Positions 33,431 to 45,424 are shown, counted from the stretch's first letter. The stretch is 64,000 nt of DNA from Piezodorus guildinii (GCA_023052935.1 CM041293.1:177931600-177995599), one strand, 5' to 3'. Notes: generated from the sequence alone by a model not told the origin. Made by a program: numbers and translations.

Positions 33431-34190
33431 TAAAATGAGCCTCTAGTTATGAAAAGAGGTGTATAAGTGTATAAGTGAAGTTACTAGGCAATGACAGTCT
33501 ACATCATTTTAATGTGAGTAGAGACACAAGGAAGACTGAGCAGGGAGAATGAAGGGCCAGGAGCCAGCCACCTCAACAAGTAAGAGCTCAAACCAGCATG
33601 CAACATATTCAGAACTATAAAAACATTCAAGTTGCAACAGTGAACTTAATTTTCTATGATCAATTGTAATTTTGTATTGTCATGAACTAATTACATATCA
33701 AACATTGTTAAACATAAGCGCATATATATATATATATATATATATATTCAAAAACCCCTTTTAAATACAGGTCACTCATCAGTCATAAACAATCAATGAT
33801 GCATGGGAAACAAGTCACAATGAATTGTCGGGATCACAAAACAATAATGAAAAATTAAATTTGATTAATCCTAGAATTAATTAAATAATACATGATTGAT
33901 TTTACGGCGTGAGATGCCTTCTATAAAGAAGGACTGGAACGTCATGCAGGTTTGCCTAACTCAGCCTTAAAGTCTTTGCTAGCTGGCTCATAATAAGATA
34001 AGATTTTCATTAAATAAAATCATTTCACATGTAGAAGTAAATGTCCAATGAATTTTATAATTTTCTGCTTTTCATTAAATAGGGACTTAAATAATTGGAA
34101 TAAGTTACAATCTGAGGTAGTTAATGTTTAAAATAGTTTTATTTTTTAAAAAATGTGTTTAATATATTAGAAGATAATAACCTAATCGCA
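33431..34190. other. Unassigned sequence with (AT)n microsatellite
   Basis: An AT dinucleotide run lies at about 33722-33747. Otherwise nothing was recognised. Confidence 0.4.
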
Positions 34191-34482
34191 AATCGCAACA
34201 TGTTATGTCGCAACCTGGACAAACACAATAAAATATCTCGGCTTGACATTCGACGAAAATCATGGGGCCGACATATCAATAACAGACAGAACGCTATTAA
34301 GATAAAACTTTTATACTCAATACTTTTGAGACGTTATATCTTAAACAAAATTGAACACTTATACATACTTACTAAGACAAATTTGGACTTAAGCATCACA
34401 GATATACCGGACAGGAAAAAAAGACACACGTAAATTTTCAAATTAAACACTTTCTGGACAATCACTAAAGTTCCTAGATACG

Positions 34483-34513
<31 letters not shown>

Positions 34514-35870
34514 CATTTATTGAAATTTACAACTGTATGTTCATACATCAAGTAAATAGGCTAAAATGATAATACACATGAAAAAAAACATGAAGAGAAA
34601 CTGCCCATTGGCAGCACTCTAGTAGTAAATCTACACAAGAAGGTCTCGAGGCCATCTTCTTTTCAGACGCCTCGGCGGATTGTCAGGAATTGAAGTGGAA
34701 GCAAGGATTGAAACTAGTGGATTAGAGTGGGAGTGGAGTTTTTCATGGAAGGAGTGATACCTGGTATAGGCCATATCAGCAACATATGGAACATTAAGGT
34801 CTTTGTGGATGATTTTGTTGGTGACAAAGTAAGGAGCGTTAAGGATTTTGCGAAGGATTTTGGATTGTAAGGATTGGATACGGGAAGAGTTTGATGGTTT
34901 AGTAGAGCCCCAAAGCTCAACTCCGTAAGTCCAGATAGGCCTTATGATTGTCATGTAAATTAGTCTTTTGTAGTAAAGAGAAAGGTTAGAGCGTCTGTCA
35001 AGTAAATGTTGAAGTAACCGAAATCGGCGAGCAGTCTCTTGTCTTTTCAGTCTTGTATGCGGATTCCATGTAAGACGTTTGTCAAGCAGGAGGCCTAAAT
35101 AACGGATCTGTTCAACAGGGACAAGCGGAATATCATTAAAGGACACTGTAGGGCAGGATGTCATAGGTTTACGACGAAGGGTAAAGGTAATCTGGTGGGA
35201 TTTATTGGAGTTGATTTTAATTCTCCAATTCTGACACCATACCTCAAGGTCTCTGATGTGGGATTGGAGGTTTTGAGAGGCAATACTAGGATCGTTATTA
35301 ACTGATAGCACGCAAGTGTCATCGGCATAGGTAGAAAGGAATGTGTTAGGATGGGTTGGGATATCAGCTGTATAGACTGTGTAGAGAATGGGTCCTAGGA
35401 TACTGCCTTGAGGAACACCAGCAGACTGAGTAAAAGTGGATGAATAGGAACTATTGTGGTTGATTTTAAAGGTTCTATCAGAGAGGTAGGACTGAAGGAT
35501 GAGGAAGTATGTTGGATGGAGGAATTTACGGAGTTTGTACAGCAGTCCCGGGTGCCAGACTCGGTCAAAGGCCTGTTCCACGTCGAGAAAGACTCCCGTG
35601 CAGTACAATCCGCGCTCCAATGCAGAAGAGACTACATCCACCACGCGATGACACTGCTGGATGGTCCTAGATACGTTAAAAATATTACTGTTCGATCGTT
35701 GATGACTTACTCTTAAATTCTTACTGTACAAACAGACCTTCATACGACTACAATCAAAGAAAAGATTTGGAACCCCCTACAAACGTTTTCACGACCACTT
35801 ATACGAAAATACTAACACATTAACTTATCGCTTCATGACCATTTTAAAGAAAAAGTACAGACTGCCATGT
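34191..35870 (+). pseudogene. Jockey-like LINE, third subfamily, split by a later LINE
   Basis: Before the interruption, 34205-34471 contains a frame reading TWTNTIKYLGLTFDENHGAD and then LLYSILLRRYILNKIEHLYI, the post-catalytic part of an RT. After it, 35678-35870 continues with a YKRFHDHLYENTNTLTYRF-like C-terminal segment. The C-terminal tail resembles that at 47882-48115. Both pieces are frameshifted. Confidence 0.65.
34485..35664 (-). mobile_element. Jockey-like LINE, 5'-truncated, RT frame still open
   Basis: It is flanked by the 13-bp duplication TCCTAGATACGTT at 34472-34484 and 35665-35677, with the poly(A) tail as a T run at the low-coordinate side. On the minus strand a frame is open without stops from the truncation point to 34631, about 344 codons. 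It covers QQCHRVVDVVSSALERGL, FLDVEQAFDRVWH, SAGVPQGSILGPILYTVYT, the catalytic YADD, the IRYLGLLLDKRLTWNPH block and the C-terminus ending RRLKRRWPRDLLV. The endonuclease and the early RT are missing because of 5' truncation, so it is not autonomous. It closely resembles the 58924-61620 ORF2 and looks young. Confidence 0.92.
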
Positions 35871-35924
35871 TACGTATAAATAGTATATGAAGTAACGAAC
35901 ATTAAAAAAACATGTTCCGATATC

Positions 35925-37625
35925 GGCCATGTATGAAGTATTTCAGGCGGTGGTGGAATCTGTAATGTACTATGGAGCACAATTTTGGGAATACCATAAT
36001 TACCAACAATTAGAATCTATTCATAGATTATTTTTGAAGAAAATTTTTAACCTAGCGAAGAACACACAAGTGTTTTAGTACAAGAAGTTTACATTTTAAT
36101 TTTATTATAAGAATTTAAAACTATTTTTTCCCGGCTAATCTGATGCACTGCAGCCTTATAAGGCTTATTGTGCGCCGTCCAATCTGCTGTTAGTACAGGG
36201 CTAGTGCCTTGGTGAATCTGACTAAACTGTGGGGGTTGATCAGTTCATGCGACTTAGTATCAGGGATGCGGTCGACGCCAAAGTGATAAAACCGTATCCT
36301 TGCAATCTCTGGACTGCTGAATATCACATGAAATGCGGTTTCATCATCCTTCTTGCAGAATCTGCAAGTCGGTGAGGCCACCAAACCCATATTGTGGAGA
36401 TGGTTATTAAGTTGACAGTGTCCTGTGTACAGTCCTTTTACCCTCCTTAAGGTTGTCCTGTCCATTGAGAGTAGAGTATAACTTCTCTCTTTGCAGGGTT
36501 CATCAAGAAACATCTTAGAGTAATGATGCTAATCAGTATTGCCCTCTAGTATTGCCTGGATCTATTGTCAGCAGCCACCTTGATCAGACCTTTGGCATAG
36601 CCGAGGCTAATTCCGCACACAGGGCCAGGTGTGGGGGGTAGCTGAGCAGAACCCCTCCTCGCGAGGCTATCAGCTCTCTCATTTCCTAAGATGCCTGAGT
36701 GACCAGGTACCCAGTGTACCCGGACTTTATTCAGCAGGGAAAGCATATTAAGATTATTTTTGCATTCCTCTACTAATTTGGACCGTGTCATGTAACTACC
36801 CAGAGCTCCAATAACAGCTTGACTATCAGCATGAATATTTCAGTTATCTGTTATCTGTCTGTCTCTCATCCCTTCTGAAATAAGGGTTTAGGCACAGATA
36901 TTTATTGCCATTACTTCAGCCTGAAAGACTGAGGTATGTTTATCAAGAGAAATGGACATCCCTTCCTTTGGTTTATCCATTCACCATATTCCAGCACCTG
37001 AGCCTAACTCTGTCATGAATCCATCTGTATAACAGTTGACTCCATTGCACGGTTTGTGCGAGCCAGTCCTGTGAATGCCTACCTCTTGAAGGCATGAAAA
37101 ACAAAAATTGTAGTTGGCTAAATGAGTGGCTAAAACTAGCGGAAGATTTAAGCTGTCCATCTGATAGGGAGTTCGTATCGGTGGCGAAGTGGAAGAGTCA
37201 TGTGGTTAACTTAATACCTGCAGCCAAGGAAAATTTTAAAAACGTACTTAACAATATCCGCTATGGGTGCCGAACATCATCTAACCTATAGTGTAGAATA
37301 CATAAACGATAAAAACAACATATATTTAATAAGAATGGTTTTTAAAACAAGGGCTGAAATATATTTCTTAAATTGTAAACCATGGATGAGAGAAATATTT
37401 TACACATGCTCTAGCCAGGATGATGAAAATTTAACTCATGTTTTAGGTAACTGTACGGCATTTAATAATTATAGGAAAAAGTATTTTGACGAGAGTATTT
37501 TAACATAAAACAAAATAATAGAAATTTTAAATGGAAATAATTGGAACTCACATAGATTCATGAAATGTGGTGTAAACTATAGAGATTTTTTAATTAAGCA
37601 ATTCAACAATAATAAATAAATAAAC
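35925..37625 (+). pseudogene. Non-LTR RT C-terminal fragment, split by RNase H fragment
   Basis: The first piece, 35925-36095, reads MYEVFQAVVESVMYYGAQFW and HRLFLKKIFNLAKNT. The second, about 37090-37625, reads WLNEWLKLAEDLSCPSD and NNIYLIRMVFKTRAEIYFLN. The Cys/His end follows (CSSQDDENLTHVLGNC). This order is the RT connection region followed by a C-terminal zinc-binding tail, as in the element at 48723-50599. The intervening 36110-37085 is a minus-strand fragment of another LINE. The 3' end is an AATAAATAAATAAA-type run. Confidence 0.65.
36110..37085 (-). pseudogene. RNase H domain fragment of a LINE, minus strand
   Basis: Read from 37085 downward, the RNase H motifs occur in order. These are CYTDGFMTELGSGAGIW (first Asp), SVFQAEVMAINIC (Glu), HADSQAVIGALGS (Asp) and VRVHWVPGHSGILGNERADS (His and Asp). 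A C-terminal Cys/His tail follows in frame 36513-36190 (CRFCKKDDETAFHV). At least three stop codons interrupt the first half. The domain was therefore complete when it arrived, but the RT upstream of it is not present. Confidence 0.8.
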
Positions 37626-37755
37626 AGGAAATAGGTTGTGACAGATAAGTTGCATTTATATTTTGTTAATTCTATATGAGAAACAAATAGCTTATCCCAC
37701 TATCTCTTGAAAATAGTGTATAATTTTTATTAATCTTTTGTTTTTTTTGTTTTTT

Positions 37756-37837
<82 letters not shown>

Positions 37838-38170
37838 AACCAACTTCCTGGCAGAAGGAATTCTATGCCAATGTGTTCTCTAGCTACAGTAAAGAAACAT
37901 GAGAATTTATTAATAAAACTCGTTTAACAATGTGTCTATCTATCTATCTACTAACACATTAATACAGAACATGACCACAACACCCGTCGGAAGCTGAAAA
38001 GGAGCTGGATAATGGACCTCCTCTCATAAACAGGAAATAGGAAGCACACCAGGAAGGGTTGCTGCTGGGAAAATTCTCCATTACTTTCAAGCGTTGGGGA
38101 AACAAAAAAAAAATTAATGTTGAGGGATTCAAAGATTTTTTTTTTTGTAAATATATAATTTAAGACGTAC
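37626..38170. repeat. Intron sequence with long (AT)n microsatellite
   Basis: An AT run of about 75 bp lies at 37757-37832, and a short (CTAT)n-like run is near 37931-37950. On the minus strand the splice donor GTACGT directly follows the exon at 38170-38165. Confidence 0.7.
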
Positions 38171-38534
38171 CTGAGTACCCTGTTCCTCTGGTCCTCTTCG
38201 ATGCCGTATTGGATCTCGTGGCTGTTGAAGTCGAGGAAGCTCTCGGTGGTGGTGGTCCCGATCATGAGCCGGGAGGAGAGGAAGGGCTCGCCGGCCAGCT
38301 CCACCGCCCCCGCCGCCTCCCCGTGGACCCAGGGCCCCACCGCCGTGAGGAACCTGGGGGCGGGCACCCTGAGGGCCGTCAGTGCGGACAGTGGCAGGGC
38401 CCGGAGGCAGGACAAGGCATCGCCCCGGCACCCGGCCACCGCCGCCAGCCTCGCCCGCAACCCGCCCGGGTCCTGGCCGGTCCCCCACGGGCTCAGCAGG
38501 CTACCGGACGTCAGGATGGCTCGTGTAAACAACC
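38171..38534 (-). CDS. Neuroligin-like gene, upstream exon in window
   Basis: This exon codes for part of the cholinesterase-like domain of a neuroligin-type synaptic adhesion protein. It is 364 bp, entered in phase 1 after the acceptor TTTTTCCCGTTGCAG (AG at 38536-38535). It leaves in phase 2 at a GTACGT donor. It encodes LFTRAILTSGSLLSPWG after a split Gly, then an Ala/Leu/Arg/Pro-rich stretch (CLRALPLSALTALRVPAPRF). The conserved RLMIGTTTTESFLDF and EIQYGIEEDQRNRVLR end precedes the split Arg that completes in the 15443-15689 exon. The middle is unusually GC-rich, and its substitutions toward Ala, Arg and Pro make it less typical of neuroligins than either end. No stop occurs in frame. A GC-rich opposite-strand open frame is only a shadow. 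Confidence 0.88.
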
Positions 38535-38639
38535 CTGCAACGGGAAAAATAAAAATTTGGTCTTTATTATATAAGAATAGAAATTATTATTTACTACAGT
38601 TACTTATGATTACAAAAATGAAATTAAATGAAAAAATCT

Positions 38640-39515
38640 GGTACGCGCAACACTCGACTTTCACATACCTTCGCTGTTAAAATTAATTTAAGAATTTTCA
38701 AATATATTTTAAGACATAAAAATAAATTATTTAAGAATTAATTATATTGAATTTCAATAGAAACGTGTGTTTTATTAAATAATCTATTCTATTTATATTA
38801 ACAACAATCAGTTAGTTTTATCGGCTTTTTATCACTCTTCAATAACTTTCCCTTGTACTAGATAATATTTTTTCTGAAATCTTTACCTATCCAACGGTAT
38901 ATTATACAGCTATACTATGTATTCAAAAACACAGAACTGGCATTAAAAAATAGTTTTGCACTTTTCTCCTTTAGTTGTGTATCAAATTCGCTGAACTTGG
39001 ATATTTAAGTAGCTGTTATTTATTAATGCTGACGAGATGATGTGACTAATTTTTTGGAATCTACAAAATTAAAGGTACTCTACAGTATTTTTTTAAAATA
39101 TCGGCATTTAAGTCCTGTCAGATTATTAATCAGAATGAAACATAAAAGATGTTAAAACCCCTTAAATTTTACATCAACATAGCGAGTTTAACCAAAATCG
39201 TTGAAGCCGTTTTTGAGAACATCGTAAAAAGGCATAAAATGCTTCGTATAAAGTGGCTTTTCCGGTAAGCTGATTTTGATGAAAAAGATTCTGCAACATC
39301 TCGGCCGTATAGTTGTCTAAAATACGAAATTTCAGTTTCATGGTACTTTTCGTTTACGCGCGAGAGTTACCAAACACACACAGGCCTTTTTGCAGGATTC
39401 GGTCATATGGAATCAGGCGACCCTAAAACGTGTATTTCCATTGAAAACTGGAAAATATTTATTCATATTCCAAAATTTTCACTATCGCAATACTTTCCCT
39501 TACAATATATTGCAT
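38640..39515 (-). repeat. Family H repeat, complete reversed copy
   Basis: It runs from AATCTGGTACGCGCAACAC and GACTTTCACATACC to CTATCGCAATACTTTCCC and TTACAATATATTGC. Landmarks occur in the expected order. The element begins about 105 bp upstream of the neuroligin exon acceptor in gene sense. Confidence 0.85.
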
Positions 39516-39584
39516 GCATGGTATAAGTGGCATAACGTATCAGGCATATTCGATTCTAAAATTTAAAATTTACTTTTATACAAA

Positions 39585-39714
39585 TTTTTAGAGTGCTGTG
39601 ACTGGGTCTCTACATGTATTTCATGACAGTTTTATATATTGCCATCACATTTACTTGAAGTATTTCTATTTAATACAGTTGTAGATATCAATAAATATGT
39701 TTAAAAAAAAAAAT
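39585..39714 (+). mobile_element. Solo 3' UTR of a Jockey-like LINE
   Basis: It contains the TTAATACAGTTGTAGATATC and AATAAATATG end followed by a short poly(A). This resembles the 3' UTR of the copy at 61620-61770. It is a very short 5'-truncated insertion. Confidence 0.55.
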
Positions 39715-39839
39715 GTTTTATACAGCTCTTCGTTTTTGAACTAGACTTTTTTTCTCCACGCCTACATGTCCGCTGTTAAGGTTTTATATAGAACATGTGT
39801 TTATTGTCAGGTAAATTATTATAGGTACGAATTAAAAAA

Positions 39840-40690
39840 TCTGGTTTTTAGCATCGATTAAAGAATTTTCAAAAACAGTAAGAGATAAAAATGAGTGAAA
39901 CCATTAAAGAATTAGTTAAATGGAATTTCTATAGAAACATGTGTTTTATTAAAAAATCTATGATATTATTATCTAAAACAATCAGTCAGTTTTATCGGCT
40001 TTTTGTGACTCTCCTTTACTTTACCAGCTTTTGTGTATCAGATAATATTTTTTCTAAAATCTTTAGCTTTTCAACGGTATATTACACATGTATATTAATG
40101 TTCTTATGTTCGAAAACGAAAAATTGCATTAAAAAAATATTTTTTCAGTTTTCCCCTTTAGTTGCTTTTCAAATTTGCTCAACTTGCATATTTAGCTGTT
40201 ATTTATCAATGCTAACTAGATAATATGGTTATTTTTTTATAAAATATACAAAATTAAAGGTACTTTAGAAGAAGGAAATTTTTATCAGTCTGTCAGACCA
40301 TTTTTATCAGAATTATATTATATTAAAGCCCATTAAATTTGACATCAATATAGCGAGTTTAATCAAAATCGTCGGAACCGTTTTCGAGAATATCGAAAAA
40401 AGGTGCAAAATGCATGGTATAAAGTGGCTCTTCTGGTAAGCTCATTTTGATAAAAACGGTTTTGTAACTTTTGGGCGTATAGTTGTCTTAAATATGATAT
40501 TTCAGTTTCATAGGACTGTTCGTTTCCACCGGGAGTTGCCACACTCACACACAGACCTTTTTGCGGGACTTGGTTATTTGGAATCAGGGCACCCTAAAAC
40601 GTGTATTTCCGTTGAAAACTGGAATTTGGAAATTTTCACAATCGCAATACTTTCCCTTACCATATATAGTAAGTGAAAGTAAAAATATGA
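39840..40690 (-). repeat. Family H repeat, nearly complete reversed copy
   Basis: It spans from the TCAAAAACAGTAAGAGATAA block to the 5' palindrome CTTTCCCTTACCATATATAG and GTAAGTGAAAG at 40640-40680. The outermost 3' hairpin end is reduced to AAAAAATCTGGTTTTTAGC near 39836. Confidence 0.85.
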
Positions 40691-40839
40691 AGATAAAAAC
40701 TTTCGTTGGAAACAGTAGTTTTAGGTTAAATAATGTAACAGTATATAATTTTTATACTGCAAAACTATCACCTCATTTCATGCCCTATTCGTTACTTTAC
40801 ATATATGATGATATTTATCTATCAAATCTCTAGATTTCT

Positions 40840-41345
40840 AACGAAATAATAATATAACATCTATATTCATATTCTTATGTTAAAAAAAAATAAATCAAAT
40901 TTCTCTTCTTCTTTAGTTGGTTATCAAATTAGCTCAACTTGTATATCTAGCCGCTTTTTATTAATGCTAATAAGATGACATGGTTAATTTTTTTGAATCT
41001 ACAAAATTGAAGTTACTTTATGTAAAGAAAATTTACAAACATAAGAATTTAAGCCCTTTGAGACTATTTTAATCAGAATGAAATTTACATTATATTAAAG
41101 TGTACATCGTTTTAGCGAGTTTAATAAAAATTATTAACCCTATGGTATAAAGTAGCTATTGAAGTTGGCCGATGTTGATAGAAAAGTTACTGAAGATCTC
41201 CGGACGAAATTAGTTTCCGTTCTAGGTTCACAACATACACACAGCCCTTTTACGGATTGGGTCATTTAGAGCCCAAAATGTGTAGTTCCGGTAAAAGCTC
41301 GGTTTCATAAATCTCCACGATCGCAATACTTTCCCTTGCCTTCAT
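40840..41345 (-). repeat. Family H repeat, divergent reversed copy
   Basis: It carries degenerate body landmarks (TAGTTGGTTATCAAATTAGC, then AATCAGAATGAAA) and ends at GATCGCAATACTTTCCCTTG. It abuts an RNase H-type LINE fragment. Confidence 0.7.
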
Positions 41346-41967
41346 GCCTTCATAATATCAGCATTTATAACCCAGTAATTAATAAGATCAGAAAATATGT
41401 GGGAGATTTAAAAATACTGAAAAAATAACTTGTGTTCTTGTGGATTCCATCTCACGTGGGCATTGATGGTAATAAAGAAGCGGATCAGGCAGCGAAAGAA
41501 GCTGCATTATCATATCAAACGTCCTAATCCACCCAACTTACATCAAGGAAGACGTAAAAAATTACTTCAAGGGTAAAAATATATCAGGCTTGGGAACAGG
41601 TGTGGTCAGAACTTGACAACACCAATAAATTAAGAAATATCAAGCAATCGTCTTATCCATGGAATACATCATTGCGAAGTAATCGCCGCGAGGAAACTGC
41701 TTTAGCGAGACTTCGCATCGGACATAGCAGCTCACACATCTCCATCTCATCCTCAGGCAGCCCGAACCAATGTGTGACTTGTGTAGAGAGAGTGCCTCTC
41801 TCAATAAAACGTATAATTGAGAACTGCCACAAATTCCATGTACTAATGGATAAACTTAATCTAGCAAGATCGTTGAGTGAGCACTTGAAGGACTTTAGTG
41901 AAAAAGTTAGTTCACAGATTATGTTCGTCAAAGAATGTTCTCTTCTTCCGGAACTATTGAATTTCTA
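41346..41967 (+). pseudogene. RNase H-LINE 3' fragment
   Basis: About 41430-41530 reads FLWIPSHVGIDGNKEADQAA, the last RNase H motif with His and Asp. The frame 41600-41968 then gives the post-RNase H tail with EETALARLRIGHSSSHI and a CVTCVERVPLSIKRIIENCH zinc-binding-like end. It is a small 5'-truncated and frameshifted piece lying between two family H copies. Confidence 0.8.
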
Positions 41968-42600
41968 AAGAATCATGTGTTTTATTAAAAAATCTATTAT
42001 ATTATTATCTAAAATAATCATTTAGTTTTATCGGCTTTTCATCACTCTCTAATAACTTTTAAAACCTTGTGTATGAGATAATATTTTTTCTAAAATCTCA
42101 TGCTTTCCAACGGTACATCATACATGTTATTACTGTTCTTATGTTTAAAAACAACAAATTGCTTAAAAAAAATATTTTTTCTTTTTTCTCCTTTAGTTGG
42201 GTATCGAATTCATTCAATTTATATATTTACCTGTTTTTCATCAGTAGTAACAAAATAATATAGTTATTTTTATAGAATCAACAAAATTAAAGGTACTTTA
42301 GAGAAAGACGATTTAAAATATCGGCATTTAAGCCCTGTCAGACCATTTTAATCAGAATGAAACCTACATGATATTAAAGCCAATTAAATTTTACATCGAT
42401 ATAGCGAGTTTAATCAAAATCGTCGGAACCGTTTTCGAGAAAATCGAAAAAAGGTGCAAAATGCATAGTATAAAGTGGCTCTTCTGGTTAGCTCATTTTG
42501 ATGAAAAAGGTTTTGTAACGTCTCGGGCGTATAGTTGTCTTAAATATGAAATTTCAGTTTCATAGGACTTACCGTTTCCGCCCGGGATTTACCACACACA
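41968..42600 (-). repeat. Family H repeat, reversed copy lacking both ends
   Basis: It starts at the CATGTGTTTTATTAAAAAAT block and ends at the CCCGGGATTTACCACACACA tract. Confidence 0.8.
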
Positions 42601-43638
42601 TACCAAGAGGTTGAGCACCTATTCCAATACCCTAACGCTAACCATACTTCCCCCCTGCTATGTATTTCATATAAACATCATTGTTTTATACGATTAATAT
42701 TCTCCTAAATAACTGAATAATTTTTAAAATCGTTATTCCGATGGCTCATATCTCATGTCCCGCCAGTGTTATTCGAACACCGGTCGACTGAAATGTTTTC
42801 AACCTCCCCATTCCGATAAATCCCATTTTATTTTGTTATTTTCCTGTTCCTCTGTCGGCGGAATTCCCGAAGTTATGGCGGGTAGGCCCAGATTATAAAT
42901 TATGGTTTCAATGGATTGAAGTTATTTTAGTATGCCAGAAGAAAGAATACCTATGTAGTGAGTGTAAAGTGCAAATATATTTTTCGTACACCGCTATTTC
43001 TTTTTCTTCAACCTCTAGGAAGCGGTGCTCGTCGGCACTTTTCCTTCCCCATGACCGCTACTTATGTTTTATTGCAAATTTACTTTTTTTCACTCATTGT
43101 TTTTGACAGGTGCGAATAAAAAAAATGAAGATAAAAAAAATTTTTAAAAAATAACAATAGCTCGTAGTTAAGGTATGAGGTACAGTCCAAAGTCATTCAG
43201 GAACCAAAAAAAAACTCAGAAGACGGATGATTTCTTGATGAAGTTGGCCAGTAAGATAGTGTTTTGTTTGGTTCAATTTTTAATTTTTTTTTTTAACTTA
43301 AACTGAATTCTAATAAACTAAAAAGTCAACCCTCAATATACAATTACAACTTAAAGAATTAATGATGAGAAGGATTAAAGTTACGCACAAAGGGACAGTA
43401 ATTAGTAGCCTCTCAGAATAAAACATGAAAGACAAAGACAATTTGTTCATTTTGCATTTTTTAGTAATTAAAGACCCCAAAGAAAAAATAACAAACCTGT
43501 AATAAATATATTTTTTAGGTATAAAATTACAGACAGATACTTGAATTCTAATAATGCATCTTGAATTTCAGTTACTTTTGACTGCTAAAATATCAAATGC
43601 TTACTTCTTATAAAATGAAATGAAAAAATCTTTCCGTG
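42601..43638. other. Unassigned sequence, about 1 kb
   Basis: No protein domain, SINE box or repeat shared with the rest of the window was found. Confidence 0.4.
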
Positions 43639-43639
43639 A

Positions 43640-43670
<31 letters not shown>

Positions 43671-44075
43671 TTTAAATTGATTTATATTAATTTACAACTG
43701 TATTAAAGAACACAATAAGTAAATATGTAGAATGAAAAAAAAGTTATGAAAATGTCTTGAGAAAGAACTACCCAGGGGTAGCACTTCACTAACTATTTTA
43801 AGACAGTAGGTCCCGAGGCCACCTTCTTTTCAGTCTCCTTGCAGGGTTATCAGGGCTATCTAAGGAAGATAAATTACGGACAAGTGGGTTTGTATGGGCA
43901 GGGAGTTTAGAATGAAAAGAGGAGTATCTATCACGGGCTATGTCTGCAACAAATGGGATGTCTAGATTATATGGAGGAGTTGATTTGTGACAAAATAAGG
44001 GACATTCAGGATTTTGCGATGGATTTTGGATTGTAAGGACTGGATGCGAGAGGAATTAGATATTACCGTGGAATT
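43639..44075 (-). mobile_element. (AT)n run plus Jockey-like LINE 3' fragment, minus strand
   Basis: An AT run at 43639-43661 is followed by a T run (the poly(A) tail) and the Jockey-like 3' UTR in reverse. The RT C-terminus follows, with SSRIQSLQSKIHRKILNVPY in the frame ending near 43962. It is truncated near 44075 and frameshifted. Confidence 0.8.
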
Positions 44076-44215
44076 AAAAAAAAAAAAATAACTGCTAACA
44101 GTAATGTGCAGTTTTTGCTTAAAAATATTAAACAAAATGTTTTTGAGAATATTCCTCAACATACTAGTTTTAAAAATGAAACGTGGGGATTTAAGATTAA
44201 TAACTTACAGCAGTG

Positions 44216-45112
44216 TTGAAAATCTGGTGCGGGCAACACACGACTTTCAATTACCTCGGGTGTTAAGATCAATTTAAAAACTATTAAATATAGTTCAACT
44301 TGATAAATATTTTAAGTTGATTTAAATAAAACGTGTATTCGTTTTCGTTGGAAACATATGATTTAGATTCAATAATATAACAATACTAAATTGTTTATCA
44401 GTAATAAGTTTATTCCCCATTCGTCACTTTATATTACTTTTCGCAACTTTGTGTATCAGATGATAATTTTCTAAAATCATTCTTTTTCTAACGGCATATT
44501 ATACGTCCATATTACTGTTATTAATATTAAAATACCAAAAATTACATAAAAAAATAGTTTTGCTTTCTTATCCTTTAGTTGGTCATCAAATTCGTCCAAA
44601 TAGTATATTTAGTCATCCTTCATCAATGTAATTAAGATTATATGATAAATCTTTTTGAATTTACAAAATGAAGAAAATTTAAAATATCGTCATTTAAGCC
44701 ATGTAAAACTATTTCAATCAGAATAAAACCTACATCACATTAAAGTTTATCAAATTTTTCATCGATATGGCGAGTTAAATCAAAATCGATAGAGCTGTTT
44801 TTGAGAAAATCGTAAAAAGGTGCAAAATACATAGTATAAAGTGGTTCTTCTGGTTAGCCGATTTTGATGAAAAAGTTTTTGTAACATCTCGGGCGAATAA
44901 TTGTCTTAAATGTAAAATTTCAGTTTCATAGGACTTTTCGTTTTCTTACACTGTGAGAGTTACTACACATGGACACACACAGGGACCTTTTTGCGGGACT
45001 CAGGAGATCCTAAAACTTGTATTTCCCTTGAATACTAGAATTCGAAAATTTTCACGATCCCAATACTTTCCCTTATTATATATTTCATATATAGGTAAGT
45101 GAAAGGAAAAAG
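44216..45112 (-). repeat. Family H repeat, complete reversed copy
   Basis: It runs from AAATCTGGTGCGGGCAACAC and GACTTTCAATTACCTC to CCCAATACTTTCCCTTATTA, then a lengthened TATATATTTCATATATAG centre and GTAAGTGAAAGG. It is more diverged than the copies near 53 kb. Confidence 0.85.
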
Positions 45113-45424
45113 AGGAGTACTTTAAGAAAGTTATGAAAGATCTGAAATGCTAGTATTTTGCCTAATTTTGTTATTTGTATACAGATTCCTGATGGAGAGG
45201 AAGTGTAGACAGGTAGGCCTCGCTAGGGGTAAGTACACACTTCTCTTATCTCGGAGCCCAGCGAGCCCTGAGGAGAAAACTCGAGGAAACCAGGACTCCT
45301 GATTGATCGCATATATTTAGATAGGGGTATGGAGTAGCTCATGCATGTTGAGTAGTGAGGGAGAGGTCAGTGTAACCCTTCCTTCTTACATCGAAATATC
45401 TGGGCCAGTATAATAGTTTGTTTA
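45113..45424. other. Unassigned sequence
   Basis: A less AT-rich stretch near 45190-45330 (CTCTTATCTCGGAGCCCAGC) has no recognised function. Confidence 0.35.

Noticed and set aside
37757..37832. CRISPR-like or regulatory repeat array
   Set aside because: It is a simple AT dinucleotide microsatellite without spacers or other structure.
38201..38680. Long plus-strand open frames opposite the GC-rich exon
   Set aside because: They are shadows of the minus-strand neuroligin exon; their translations are low-complexity Pro/Ala/Gly/Arg.
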